64,000 bases of DNA, taken from assembly GCA_023079485.1 (NCBI GenBank), contig CM041091.1, forward strand, positions 33,316,146-33,380,145. The letters run 5' to 3'. This document shows positions 39,401-52,918 of the stretch, piece by piece. The translations under genes and the position numbers were made by a program. A model generated the notes under the pieces. The model saw nothing but the letters and a program-made list of their open reading frames with translations. It was not told the DNA's origin and did not search any database. Within the stretch, counting starts at the first letter, position 1. Each line of letters begins with the position of its first letter. The DNA is from Archilochus colubris (Eukaryota > Chordata > Aves > Apodiformes > Trochilidae).

Positions 39401-41134
39401 TACTGCCTTCAGGAGAGCACAGTTCTGAGTGATGATGCTTTCCCTCTGAGAAGGGGCATTTTGGATTAGCTGCTTTCTTTCCCTGCCATTGCAAATAATT
39501 TTAAAGGTTACCCAAGTGTACCAGAGCTCAGGGTGGGGACCTGTAACTTTTTTTTTTTTAATGCAGTGTTTTTCTCTGAGTAACTCCTGTAAAATGTGAA
39601 ACAAAACAAAGGTTCTTGCAGAAAAATTGGTTTCTTTTTGGAGAAATGAAAGGTGGTTCTGATCTTGTTTTAGATCCCAAGCAGAACATGTTTTTTCACC
39701 TTGTGTTGAGTGAGATGCCTGGGAGCCAGGAGTTCCCCCCCAGGCTGCATCTCCTGGGGGTGATGTACTTCAGAGAAGAAATACCAGCATGAAGCCTTGC
39801 AGCTAATTTTACAGTTTTAACATCTTGATTTTGGAAATACCTCATTGATTTAAGTACCAGGTGTGACCAGGAATTGTCAGTGTTGAACTAGAGGCTGTTG
39901 ATTTTTGCTCTTCTGGTTGTTGTGGCCTCAGCCTTGCTCTCCTCAGGTTGGGTGGTCCCTGGGGTGCTCCTGGGGCCTTTCTAACATGGAGCTGTGCATG
40001 TCTGGGATGTGGCATGGGCTGCTCCTAAAAAATGCCCTGCTGGGAATCTGTTGGCTTTAAGATGTGAGGTGCAGTGAGAGGGCATTTATTGGCACCTGTG
40101 CCTTCCAACAGAAGTTTCTTCTTGGCATCCACTTCTGCCTTCCATGAGTAAGACCCCACCAAATCTGGTCCCTTCCCCTGCCAGTCAGCAGCTGCTTATT
40201 TGTTACTCAGTGACCACAAAAGGAAAAATGTTCTACCTTCTACCTGAAAAAATACTTGTGGGTGCTGAAGGAATTATTTTGGTTTACTCGGGTTGCTTTC
40301 TGTGTAGTTGCTAGAACCTGCACTGCAGTAATATTTTTTTACCCAGTAACCATAAAGATAATAGACCTGAGGAGGTGTAAATTTAGGTTTTTTTAACAAT
40401 ATATTATCAATATAGCAAAGGAAATGTGGTACTATTTGTGCCTGGTTTGATGGGATGCAGGTTGGTCTGCAAGAAGGGAACCAGATGTGTTGACTGGAAT
40501 GTTTGCTCAGCTTCCCATATTCTTTGATACTTTACATTTTGTGTTTCCTGTTTTCATATGGATGTCCATGATGGGCAGTCAGGTATTTCTCCAGGCTCTG
40601 GAGAAAGGATGGGTTTAGGTCAATTGTATTTCTCTGCACCTCACTGGCTGTGTCAGCTTGGGAAGGGGATCTCATTCCCATCCTCCATTCTCCACACATG
40701 CTTGCTCTCTATATTTCATATTTTCTTTTTCAGGAGGCTTTCATTTTATTGCATTTCTTTTAGCATTCTTGGCACAACCTGAGCTTAACCTCAATTAACA
40801 CTTCCAAGTATTAAAATATTATAATGAAGAGCAACCATTTTGCTGACATGGACTGGCAGTAACTAATAATAGGCTGTGATGTTCAGAGTAGCCTCAGGGA
40901 ATTGCACCCTCTAAATCCCTGTGAATTGCAGAACTGGTGCACCTGCTTGAGGCTCTTTTTTGAAAACACCAACTGTAACATCAAAATCTTTGCATTTGAG
41001 TAGTTTTTTTACTCCTATAAATTAGAGAGCCCATTGAGCTGAGAGAGGGAAGTTCAGATCTGTGAGTGTTGATATTTATTTTTATTTTTTTTCCCCATCA
41101 TTCAGCAGGGAGCTGGTGAAGGGGCACTAATTCA

Positions 41135-41590
41135 AGTGTCCTGGACTTACATTAAAAGCAAAAAAAAATTCACAGAGGGATTTAGAAGGATGGATCTGTT
41201 ACATCTGGATGTCTCTCCTTATGTGCTGGGAATGTAGGGAATACTTGATATTAATTGAGTTACTTAATGGCAGGGCTTGACAGAAGTGGCTGTGCTTCAG
41301 AGTGTGTTCATGCTCTTTAGATGGTACTGATGTTCATCACACTTCTGATGTGTTACCACCACCAAGGAGGATAAACAGACTGCAAGATCTTTTTTTTTTT
41401 TTTGCTGTTGCTGTTTTTCTGAAAATACAGTGAAACAAATGATCTGAAGAAGGCACTGGGCCTTTGAAGTGGTTTTGAAGTGCCAGTTCTGTCCCTGCTG
41501 AAAGCTGAGGAAGGGTTGGCCATGAGTCTCTCTACGTTGGTGTATAAAGGTATTGTTTCCATGCCCAACTTGGTGCTGCTGGGACCAAGC
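41135..41590 (+). repeat. Tandem duplication, copy 1
   Basis: This is the first of two head-to-tail copies of a ~455-base unit starting AGTGTCCTGGACTTACATT. Aside from the T-run after AAGATC (14 T here, 9 T in copy 2) I see no difference over the repeated part. The unit contains no exon and does not resemble a transposon I know. The same minus-strand frame appears in both copies (MGMETIPLYTNVERL), showing how similar they are. Confidence 0.95.
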
Positions 41591-42036
41591 AGTGTCCTGG
41601 ACTTACATTAAAAGCAAAAAAAAATTCACAGAGGGATTTAGAAGGATGGATCTGTTACATCTGGATGTCTCTCCTTATGTGCTGGGAATGTAGGGAATAC
41701 TTGATATTAATTGAGTTACTTAATGGCAGGGCTTGACAGAAGTGGCTGTGCTTCAGAGTGTGTTCATGCTCTTTAGATGGTACTGATGTTCATCACACTT
41801 CTGATGTGTTACCACCACCAAGGAGGATAAACAGACTGCAAGATCTTTTTTTTTGCTGTTGCTGTTTTTCTGAAAATACAGTGAAACAAATGATCTGAAG
41901 AAGGCACTGGGCCTTTGAAGTGGTTTTGAAGTGCCAGTTCTGTCCCTGCTGAAAGCTGAGGAAGGGTTGGCCATGAGTCTCTCTACGTTGGTGTATAAAG
42001 GTATTGTTTCCATGCCCAACTTGGTGCTGCTGGGAC
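41591..42036 (+). repeat. Tandem duplication, copy 2
   Basis: This second copy starts AGTGTCCTGGACTTACATT and ends TTGGTGCTGCTGGGAC. It directly follows a five-base CAAGC at the end of copy 1. The near-identity implies a very recent duplication or an assembly error. Confidence 0.95.
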
Positions 42037-45000
42037 TGTTTAAAGCACAGCTAGTTAAGCACACTAACATTATCTGTCTTTACAGAATAGTAATTTAAAC
42101 ATAAAGAGTCTGGTGGAGACCTCCTCAAAACCTTTGTTTCCTACTGTAAAGTATTAGAGAGCTAATACTGCTAATAATATGCTTCAAGAGAAAATTATCC
42201 ACCCTTCCAATTAACATAATTTGCCTTTTGGCAGAATAAGTGACTTCACCAGGTCACGTGTGTTTTAGCTGTCCTTATGACCCGTGTCATGGCTTAGCTA
42301 TGTAAACTGCAGGAGAATTCCTTGTGTGTGTTTTGTAGATGAAAATAAATCCTTTTTAGCCATACAGCCTAGCCTAGGAAAGATTTGCTATTCTAGCTCG
42401 ATGGAAAGCCTCATATAAATGCATTCCTATCAGCAACCCCCATGTTTCTCTTGGATTAATGGCTGCCTCGGGTTGCCTTAAGAACTTATATTTTGCTGTC
42501 AAACCAGCAGGTATGTACAGGTATAAAACACCCCGGGTCAGCTTTTGGCTCCTACAAAGGTGTTCTGAAAAATGACTTTCCCAGCAGACAAATTGTTGTA
42601 GCCTTACTGCTGCTGTGTTGTCATTAGAGTCATCAGTACCAATTAGCAGCTCTCATTCCTAAATGACAGCAGTACAGCCTGATAACAATCAGGAATATTG
42701 AGCTTTGAGCTTTATCTTGAGGTGTTTGGGTTTTTTTCTTTTCTTTGACGTCTACATCTGGATGCAAACATTGAATTGTATCATGCTTTTTAGAGCTATG
42801 TTGGGTTTTGGTGTTTTGATTTTGGGGAGGGCTGTCACTTGTTACTTATTATTTTTTTCAGCTACAGATTTTTCTTTTTCCCTGGTGTTTCTTTATTTGC
42901 AAATTTGGTTATTTCCAAGTATTTGGTTCCCTCTTACAAACCCTGGGAGAATTCTTGGGTATGTCTCCCAGTGAACATCTGATTTTTGGGAAGGCCTCTT
43001 CCCCTTTCTGGGACAGTGCAGGGATTGGCTCCAGCAGCTGTGGGGAGATCCTTGGATCACTCAGAGGAGCTTGAGTCTGCTTCAGAGCATCCTGCATGGG
43101 GTCAGCTTGTCTTACACTGTTTGTTTGCAATAGATTGGATGTGTTAGAAGTAGGAGCCAACTCTGTAGCTTTGTGCAGAGACCCAAGCAGGGCTGTGGAG
43201 CTGTCTCAGATCCAGCTGGCTGGAAGCTGTTGCCCAGTTCTCTTAGCAAAGTTGCATGGAGCTGTGGTCAGGATTTTCCATCACAGTGGCTTCTTCCCAT
43301 ACTGCTCTGAAGGTACCAAAAAAGCTTTTCTGGGAACCATCCACATCCTCCACAGCTGTAGCAAAGCTCAGTGCCTGTGCACTGGAGCACAGAGGCAGAA
43401 ATCCTGTGGTACAGACCTCAAGCACGAGCCAGTTTGCTCCTAGGGTGTTTTGGGAGCTGGGGAGATCTCCCCGAGAGCCCCATAGATCCCAGCAACATCA
43501 GCTCTGGGGTCCTGGTCCCAGTGCTCACAGCTCCAGAGGTACTGGGGATGTGGCTGCAAGGTTATTCTCTCCTTCTTAGCTGAGATCCCTGCTGGTGTGA
43601 GCATCACTGGGGAGGTTTTCTTTAAGTAGTCACTATATGAGGATTAATTAAAGCTTATCCTGTCTCCAAGGAAAACTGCAGGCAGGGAGCAGGGCAGGCA
43701 GCCTGCAGGGTGGCACAGCTGGAGGGACCAGAGATGAGTCCCAAGGGATCAGTAAGTATGGGCAGGCAGCCTCTGGCTGTCATCAGAATAGTAGGGAAGA
43801 TCCTACCTGTCATGCTGGGTACAAGTTATGTTTTAACATGCACACAAACAACAACAAGAACAAAAAGAAAACAGTGCACAAATTCCCTCACTCATTTTTG
43901 AAAGGTTTTTTAACTGATGGCAAAGGATGAAAGCAGAAATCCTCTGATGCTCTAAAATAATAGAATCTCTTTTTGACTTTATTCCCTCTCTGTCTTGTTA
44001 TTACAGGGCTGGTATTATTCATTTGGTTTCTGAAAATACTTTGAAATGTACAGAAGCTCAGTGGTGAGATTTTTCATCCTGTTTCCAAGACAGTAGTTTG
44101 TTGTCTTTTACTGAATCCTGACAGTTGGAAGCAGATGACTAATTTTCTTTTTGAGGTATTTGCAACGTGGGTGTATGGCACGACTCCCAAGACAGCAATT
44201 CACGTGCTTTCACCCCATAAATACATTTTATATTATACTCAGGTTAGGCAGGGAGTGTTTAAAAAATAAAAAGTAAAAAAAAAAATGTCTTAATAGGGCT
44301 GTTTAGTGGGTTTAAAAATCCTCAGTGAGAATGGAGAGAATTAAAATATATTTCAAGTGAAATCATGAGATCTTACCAGGAGTTGGGTGCATACAAAGTC
44401 TGGCATCTCTCTTGAATGTCTATCTGTGTCTCTGTTGTCTCATCCAAAATATCAGGAGGCTAATTAAAATGTCATCTCGTGGTGTTAATAATAATTCAAG
44501 GGATTTGCTCTAGCTGAGTAACAACTGCATTGCTGGCATAGAGTTCTTAGGCCAAATGCTTGCAGCAGGTTATTAGGGAGTGCACTGCAGTAGTTATGCT
44601 AAGGTGAGGTCTGTCTCTTTACCCCTGGCACTCAAAAATCTCTACTGTGAGTTGTTCCTTGACCTCAGAGCATCATTACTTGGATGCCCTGAGACTTCTG
44701 GACCTGCAGCTCATCATTAGGTGCTCTGCACCCATCCTAATACTGCAGCTTTGCCTTGTGTTATATTCCTCTTCCAAGCTCTCATTGCTCCTCCACCCTC
44801 TTATCCACCTAATTTTAAAATTAATTTCTGCTGTGTGTCATGCTGGGGATGAGCTGGGGTGATGTGTTGGGTGGTGTGGGCATCATCCCTGTCTCCCTCA
44901 CCTCCCTGTTGCTTCTACCCCGAGCTGAATTCTTTTCTCAAGCACAGAGCCATTATTCAACTCCCTTCCCAGTGGCTGATAGCCCTTTGTCAGGGATTCA

Positions 45001-48000
45001 TAACTGCACAATTTTAATGCAAATGAAATCTTCCCAACCAAGCAGACCAAAGGCTGGGCCATAGCTCTGAGCTAATAGTGCCTTCCCAGGTGTGTAACTG
45101 TATTTTAAACCACAACACCTTGGATTTTGCTTGGGTCAGACTTTCAAATAAAGAAGGCTGCTAACAAGGAGGGAAGATGGGAGAAATAAGAAGTCTGTGG
45201 GGTTTTATTAATTTCCAGGTGACTGAGGAATCAGTGTAAGCACAGTACTCCCTGCCTGTATCAGTTGACAACAATAACTCCCTCAACCATACAATATACA
45301 AAGAGCTTGGTTAAAATTTGAAATATTCCCAGCAGCACAAACTGAGGGATGTGGAGCACGACTGCTGGGCACTGATTGTGTGGTCAGTGCTAGAGGGATG
45401 GGGAATTATCTGGAAAGAAACCCAGCACCTTGGAAGTGCTGAATTGTTGTTTTGTTGCATCTTGCAGAACTCTTTGCAGGTCTCAGTACTTTTGTTTTCT
45501 TGTTTCTTAAATAAGGGTAGTTTGAGGTTGCACTGCAGTGCAGATCTGTAGAGCAGCAGTTGGGTATTTGTTTGAGCTTTGTACACAAATGCTCTAAGTC
45601 TCATCCCCTGGGATTTTTGTCTGAGCTTGTATGGGTGACAGTGCAGTAAACAAATCTCTTTGCATTTACCAAAGGAATGACCTAAGTCATGCCAGGTTGA
45701 ACTATTCCAGACTTTAAATTGCCTTAATATTGTCAAAGTACCTCTGCTCATCTCTACAAAACATCCTCTTGTGCTGATGGATTAGTAGTCCACACTCAGC
45801 TTTCATCACATCTTCTCAGGATATTGGAACCAGGAGAAAGAAAATTCTTCATCTCTCATGCTTGCTTACCCTCAGCTCCCTGAATCTGTAGCACAGGATT
45901 AGGATTTCTTGAGCTTTCTGAAGGCTGAGTTGCATGTTCAGGTCTTTGGAACCGGGGGTAGCTGCAAGCCTTAGGAGTTGAAAACCAAACCCCCTCTCCT
46001 TTGGACAAGCCTTTTTATGAAAATTGTCCAGTCTAAACCAGTTATCCCCAGTCAGGATGAAAAATAAACACACGTTCATATAAGCACAGTGGCTCAAAGC
46101 AGGTGGAAGTTAAAAATCTGGGGAGAAATCTCTTGATGGTGAATGAAGTGCATGAGAAATGTGGTGCTGTGCAGCTCATTTTGTCTCATTTTTACAAGAC
46201 TGGGAAGGCACACAGTGCATTGCTCTGTCTTTTGGGGTTCTAATGCTACTGACAGTCAAAATGCAGTTATTAAAGGATTATATTAATTGTGTAAAGTGAG
46301 AGCTGGTAATTCAGTACCTAAATAACATCCTCTTTTAAAAGACTTATTTAGCAGAAAAATTCTCCTTGCAGGTATGTAATTTGGACAGCTCGGTGAGAGC
46401 TGGAAGTTTCTCATGATCTGCAGTAATTCATATGGATATATTTAGCAAGAACATAGTCTGCTTAGACTTTTTTTTATAATACTTCACCAGTATTTTCAGA
46501 TTTGAGTGTTGCAAGTTTGATTTTATTGGCCTTTGTGTCACTGGAGCCAATCTGATGGAAACATCTTCAGCCTTGATTTCACTTTGAAGCCTGAAGTGCT
46601 GCTGAACGCTGCTGAAATGGGGAGTGGGGTGGTGAAGGCTGTTACACCTTCCTTTTAAAGTCTACTGAATAGCAACTAGATATAAAACCCTCTTTTTTTG
46701 GAAGACTTTAAATACTTTTATCTTCAAATATATGCAAAATGTAGCTGGAATATAGCAGCAAAGTAAGTTATATTTTCAGAGACTCGGGGTGTTTGCAGTG
46801 TTGTTACTTTAAAAAGAGTAAATATTAAGATCAAGTAACTTTGCTTAAAAGCATTACCTCTTTTTTTGTTTGTATGTGTTTATTTCACATAGTGGTTGTT
46901 ATTAAGAGGTCATTTTTCAGTTTTGTTCATCATTTGCTTATGGAAAAGGTCCTACCACTATATCCCTAACACAGGGTGTTCCATAGCTGTGAGCTAGCTG
47001 TGGCAGTGGGGTTATTTAACACAGTGCTCTTCATCTTAAATGTTCTGCTATCTCAGTACTCCAAATACCTATGATATATCTTCCAGGAGCATCTGTGAAC
47101 TGTGAAGGTTTGCCCTTTTTATCCACCCTGACAATTTGATCTGAAGCTTTTCTTACGAGCAACAGGCAAACTGTCCAACTCTAATGAAAAATCCTATCAA
47201 AACCCCAAATCTCATCAAGTTTTTGAAGGTCTATAAAATACCATGCTATGAAATAGTCTTGTTAGCTGTCCTTGTAGATCTAACTCCAGATTCTTTTAGT
47301 GAATCAAATTCAGGAAAAAGTGGAGATTAAACTTTGGATGGTGCTGGGTCTTTAAGCTTGACTGATCCTGGATCTTTAAATGCTCAGCTTTCATTTGGGG
47401 TGACTGAGCACTTTAAAAGCAGTGGGCTCAAGGGTGCTCGTGTGGACTGACAGCAGGCACTGAAACAGTCTGTGAGGAAATGTGTATTTGTGGCAGATAA
47501 TGAAGTTGTGCCAGTGATGAGGACGTCAAGCTGAGAGGTGTTGGTGTGCAGTGGATTGCTCTGCCACGTCTGATCGGTTTCTGCTTGTTGGGGTGGGATA
47601 CAGAAGGGAGAAAGCTGGTCTGCTGGTTTATAGCTTGGAAAGAAAACCATGTTGCTTCTGCTGAGGGCAGATCAAGGACTCTGCCTTCAAAAGGTGAATT
47701 GTTCCAATCTCCAAGGTGTTCCCGAGTATCTGTGTTTGGGAATGCTCTGTAGGTGGTGCATGCTCTGAAATCCGGCGCCTGTAGTTTTGGATGTGACACG
47801 GATTTAAGTGGTGGTCTCAGGTGAAATAATGAACGTGGCCACTCCAAAAGACAGGCAGAATGGTTGGATGTAACAATCAGAGCTGAAAATCAAGCTGCTC
47901 ATTGTAGTCCTGTTCCAAAGGACTGCTGTTACAGTCTCTTAAAAGCTGGCGGCACTCAGTCCACGATACCATTTGTGCATCACGGATGGAATTTTTGTCT

Positions 48001-51000
48001 TCTTTCAGGCTTTCATGTATTTATTTGTAGTGCAGCTGTCCTCTGCTGCTAAGGTTATGTATCTATTGCTTCTCTTTGGTTCCAGGTTTTCCCTTGGAAA
48101 TTATTTTCTTGAATTGTTCCTATGCCATGTCTGTGATGGGAAAGGCAAAACAGAACCAAAGGGAGGGAGGGGGAAATCCCAAACAAAACTGTTCATAGCA
48201 TTTCTGCAGCTAGCCCAGTACTTCCAAATGCTGTGCTCTCAGAGGCTGTAGTATTATAAGCTCTTTAAGCTTTATTTTCTCTTTATGTGGAATGAGGAAC
48301 TTCCTAGTTTTAAGAGTATTGGCTGGTGTGTGTAGATGGATTGAGTCAGACAGCAGAGATTGTTACTGCCTTTTATTTGCCGTCTGCTCGAATTGAGCTG
48401 AGAACAGCTGGACTGAGCCTGCAGTAGCTTCTGAAAAGAAGAAAAGCAAACAATCTGGGCAATAATTACTTTGCCTATCTGACTTCCATTTCCCATTGTT
48501 CCTAAGTCAAGATGCTAAGTTTATGCTTAATTCTTGTGCCCTTGAGGAGGACAGCTTGCTTTCTCTGACCAGGTGAAGCTCTCGTCTCCTCTGGTTCAAG
48601 TTTCCATCCAGACACTCACAGTATTGGTTTATTTTCTGCTTAGAAATGATGAGAAGACAAGTATCCCTTATTCATTGGGAATTGTGAAATTACATTTAAA
48701 TTCCATCCATGGGAATGTGGTCTTTCAAAGCCTCTTCGGAGGAGCCTGGGATTGCTTCCTTCATCAGTGTTTGTGGAGAGCTCTTTATATTCCTCAGCCA
48801 CTGTCAACTAATAAATGAATACAAATTATCTCTGGAACAGGTTCATTTAACTCTTGTCTAACGTGTAGCATTTGGCCTGTCGGAGTCAAAATACTGTGAC
48901 TTATTTTTGTATGGCAAATTGAGTACTTTGTTTACAAAAATTGCTGATTTGTTCTGTAATGAGAAGGACCTAGATTACTTTTACTTCTCACTGTAAGGAT
49001 TTAAAGGGCAGGTTATCAGTGTTCTCCAGCTGCAAAATATTTTTCATTATCTGTTCATCTTCTGTTACATATTTCATAAGCAGTACTGCAGTTAGCCAGG
49101 TTTTGGAATTAACAACCTGAATTTTGCTTTCAATCCTGCTGTCTGCCCTTAGTGAAGCTGCATCTAGGTAAACAAAGCAGAATTTGGGTTGCTTAAATAA
49201 ATGCCTTCTGTCTGAATACAGACAGCTATGTCTGTGCTTGATACAGATGGCTAATAAGTTTACTAGCAGATTAAATAATCAGCATTTGGAGGATAAAACT
49301 TGTGTTGTCGAGCTGCACTTCATCATGTAATACTCAACATTTTTCCAATTTTGGGCTGGAAGTCTGAATCAAAGCTATAGCTCTGCTAATTTTATTCATG
49401 TGTGACTTCATACAAATGGGCTCGAATGCCTTTTGCTGTGACGTGGTTTTATTTTTGTTGTGGAAGCTTCCACAGAGTAAGATCTGATTAATATGCACAT
49501 ACAAAATATGTAGTGTTTTAATAATTCCTTTCATCTTGAGGGTCAGAAGCCCAGTGGTGATGATTGATTTATTTCTACCCCTGTTCCCAAATCTACTATG
49601 TGCTATTTAGACAGATTGATGGCATTAAAATTATCCACTGCTTGATGATATAAGCTGAGTTCCCTCATGTCCCAAATTCTGCATTCCATGACCAGTAAAC
49701 GGGGCCTGATCCCAAGCCAGAGGAAGAGAGAGGTCCCTCTGCCCCCTTGCAGACTCAGATTTGGCAGAACCCCCTCAGCCCTGGGCTCTCTCAGGTGTGG
49801 GAGCTGCTCTGTGGTTTTCTCCTCCCGTGGCTTTTCCCTTCCCCTCCAGCAGAGCTGAGCGCTGTCTGTTGTTGCTAATTGCAGATAATGTAGTGCTGAC
49901 ATTTTTGAAATGTATACATAGATGATGTTCACCCAAAGGATGATACTGCTGTCTTCAGAGATGCTGATACAGTTTTTTTGCTGGCACAGGCTCATTTAGT
50001 GATGAATTGCAGTAATAGCAGTTCAAGACCTACCGCGTATTAGTGAAAATGAATCCGCTGAGCACGAGTCCCATGGCACTGCAGCAGCACTGAAAGAACA
50101 CTGACTTTCTTGGAATGGGAAAAACCTGATGAGGAGATGTAGCTGAGAGTTTGGGTGGGGTTTTTTTTGGTTGGTTTGCTTTTTTTTGGTAGTGGTGTTT
50201 TACCTGAACCAGAAGTGTTATTTGTTTAAGGTAGGTTAGTGTAAGAAAGTAAGTGTAAAAAAGAAACCTAAGAAAAGCAAGAGAGTGCCATGAACACAGA
50301 ACATTTCTGGTTTAGGAGGTGGAAGACTCATACATGCTACAGTAAGTAGAGAGGGAGCAGTAGCACTGCTTTTAATTTCTTGTTATAAATTCACTGAGCA
50401 GTTGATTATGAAAGGAAAGAAGATGAACATGTTGAAATGGAGCTGATGTGTAATTGTGTACACAGTGGTGGGTCTCTGTGGCAAAAAAATACCAAAAGGA
50501 ATGCAATAATGGGAAAGAATTATTCTAATAGAAGGATGGGGGGACCTATTATTGAAATAGTTGTCTAATTTGAGGGAAATTGGGATAAAGACAGGCTTTG
50601 TGTTAATAACACATGGGTGCTTTGCATGGGAACAGAGTGTTCTTTCAGCTCCTCAGTGGGATCAGGGGAGAACAAATGTCCCAAGCATGATGCTGGACCC
50701 ACATTTGCCATCTCCTTTAAAATCACTCAAGTATTAGCAAGTTAGATGGGTCTGGAATACAAGAATTCCTAAACCAGGAGAAAATAATGCAGGTGTGCAT
50801 CTCCTTTTCCTCCTTCTCCATCTAGCTGGGAGGAGGTGTTTTTGGGACATGCCTGGAGCTGGATGCAGCTCCAAGTAGAGGCTGTGTTTTGTTTGGTTTT
50901 GGTTTTTTCTCTTTGAAAGCAGCACCTTTGTATGTCCTTGCTTGTAAAACAACCCTGCTGTCTGAAATCTCACATAGATTTGTAGATGATTCGTTCACAG

Positions 51001-52918
51001 TTCCCATAATTAAACTTGGCCACTGATACAAATCTGCCACTTGTTAACATCAAATAATCATGAAAATATTTGAATTGTCTCTTCCATGTACCATAGCTTG
51101 TTGGAAAAGAAAATGTGGGAAGTATTTTTGGGTGGTGATTTCACCACTGCTGAGGAATCTAAGGGGGGAAAATAAAGGAGTACTAATAAATAATTTATTT
51201 ATTTATTTTTTTTTGTCAAATATAATGCAGTCTTGCAGATTCTCATTCATAAGTTTGTGTGTAGCAGAGATAATCCTAGGAACTGGGGTTTATGAGTTAT
51301 TAGACTATTTTAGGAGTAATACAAGCTACAGCTTTGTCAGGCTGACAACTTCAGGAGGATTATTTGAAGGTATGAGCAAACACCCATAGTTTTTAGGCAA
51401 GACTTTTGTGCTGGGAGCAGGGATAGACTCAGAATGTTGGCTACATTAAATGGGTCTGCTGAAGTCAGGTCAATAAAAAACATAATTATTTGCTGTACCT
51501 GTTGCTCTGCTCTCTTTGGAAAGGTAAAAATATATATATATAAATGTATGGAGGGAGCAGTGGTGTTTGGAGCAGCTGATTTTGTGGGTGGATGTCTTCA
51601 TACACAAAGGGTTCTCAGTGAGTTATGATGAAGAAATGTGTTTCTCTGTTTCGTGATTTGACAAGCAACATGTCCCTTCTTTCCAGTTCTCTTGCAGTTT
51701 CTCTAAGTTAAAGTCAGAGAAATACTTCTGAATAAGAATTAAAAAAAGAAAAAAGTCTGTGCTGCTTTTGGCTCGATCAATAAGTTTCCCAATCTGAAGA
51801 TGCAATATTTGACAAATTATGCTAAAAATACTATAAACAGCTGTAAAACAAACTACTGAGGCTGTTTTGCCAACATTGTGCAATAGCTAGGATGGTTTTT
51901 TAAATGAAAAACAGCTTTCATTTTTAGGATTAACGGGGTGTTTTTTACATGCCATAGAGAAGGAACTGAACCACAAATCTCACAATGTTGGGTTTTTTTG
52001 GTTTTTTTTTTTTACTCAAAAGAGGTGCTGCTTCAGGTAGCAAGAGCTACTGGTTTCTAATTTTAAAATCCAGATTTCTTATGAATTATGATTTAATTGC
52101 AAAAGTAGTGAAAGCCACATAAACAGTACACATTCATACTGAGGTGCATTCCTTGAATAAAGATTAGTGAACTAAGTCAAGTTAGTCTGAAAAAGGCTTG
52201 TTTAGGTAATGCAAGAGGTGGGTTGGACTGCCTAGGTAAAGAATAAAGGCTGTCCTGTCTTAAAGTAACATTTCTAATGCTGTATAGGTTGGTTTAAGGA
52301 ATGTAAGTTAGGGATAAAAAATGTCTTTATGCTTATGTTTGTAGTCAGTGCTTCAACAAAACATGCTTTCATACTCCAAAGTTTTAATTTAATTTCCTTC
52401 TGAAAGAAATATTAACATTTCAGAAGGTGAAAGTAAACCAGGCAAGATTTCCTATGCCAGTAATGGAATTATATTAAGAGTTGCAATAATATCCCTTAAT
52501 CTTAAAAAGTAAGTCTCTTACAGAATTAATATTTCTTCTGCTGCTTTTCATGCCTTGTGAGGTATTACAGCTAATACAAGTTGCTGATGTGAAAGCATCC
52601 TTGCTAATCCTGTTTGGAGTGCTGCTCGTTCTGTGCTCATTAGAAAAGGTACAAGAAAAAGATATTCTAGGTGCTTTGTTAAATCACTCCTTGATTACAT
52701 TGTAGGGCAAGCAGTTGTGAATACCACTGGTAGGTTTTGGTAGGTTTCCCTCAAACTTGCCTCTAGAGCCACAAGACTTGGTCTGCACGACCAAAGTGCT
52801 GTGTAAAACCTCCTGGAGTGCCACGGGGCAACGCGTGCAAAATGATGTTAGAAAATCCCAGGCAAGACTTGTGAGGAAAAGGCATTGAGAACAACTTATT
52901 TAAGAGGCATCTACTCAC

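Larger units (their letters stand above)
36479..52918 (-). other. INSYN2A: INSYN2A intron (~16.4 kb)
   Basis: This is the intron between the first and second coding exons. The donor gtgagt (52918-52913) and the acceptor ttgtctttgtag (ending 36479) are both strong. It holds the 41135-42036 tandem duplication and several T/G-rich runs (for example about 50160-50190 and 51988-52014). No exon of either gene is recognised in it. Confidence 0.85.

Noticed and set aside
41353..42070. Two similar minus-strand frames (MGMETIPLYTNVERL...) that might suggest a duplicated gene
   Set aside because: They match because the DNA is duplicated. The frame differs after the T-run, has no recognisable domain, and is not flanked by splice sites that make sense.
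43096..43583. Overlapping frames of 70-115 codons
   Set aside because: Three frames overlap in a modestly GC-rich intronic stretch with no protein-family resemblance.
47384..47847. 139-codon minus-strand frame and overlapping plus-strand frame in a slightly GC-richer stretch
   Set aside because: No recognisable domain, frames on both strands, and no splice sites or start context to support a gene. An unknown conserved element cannot be excluded.
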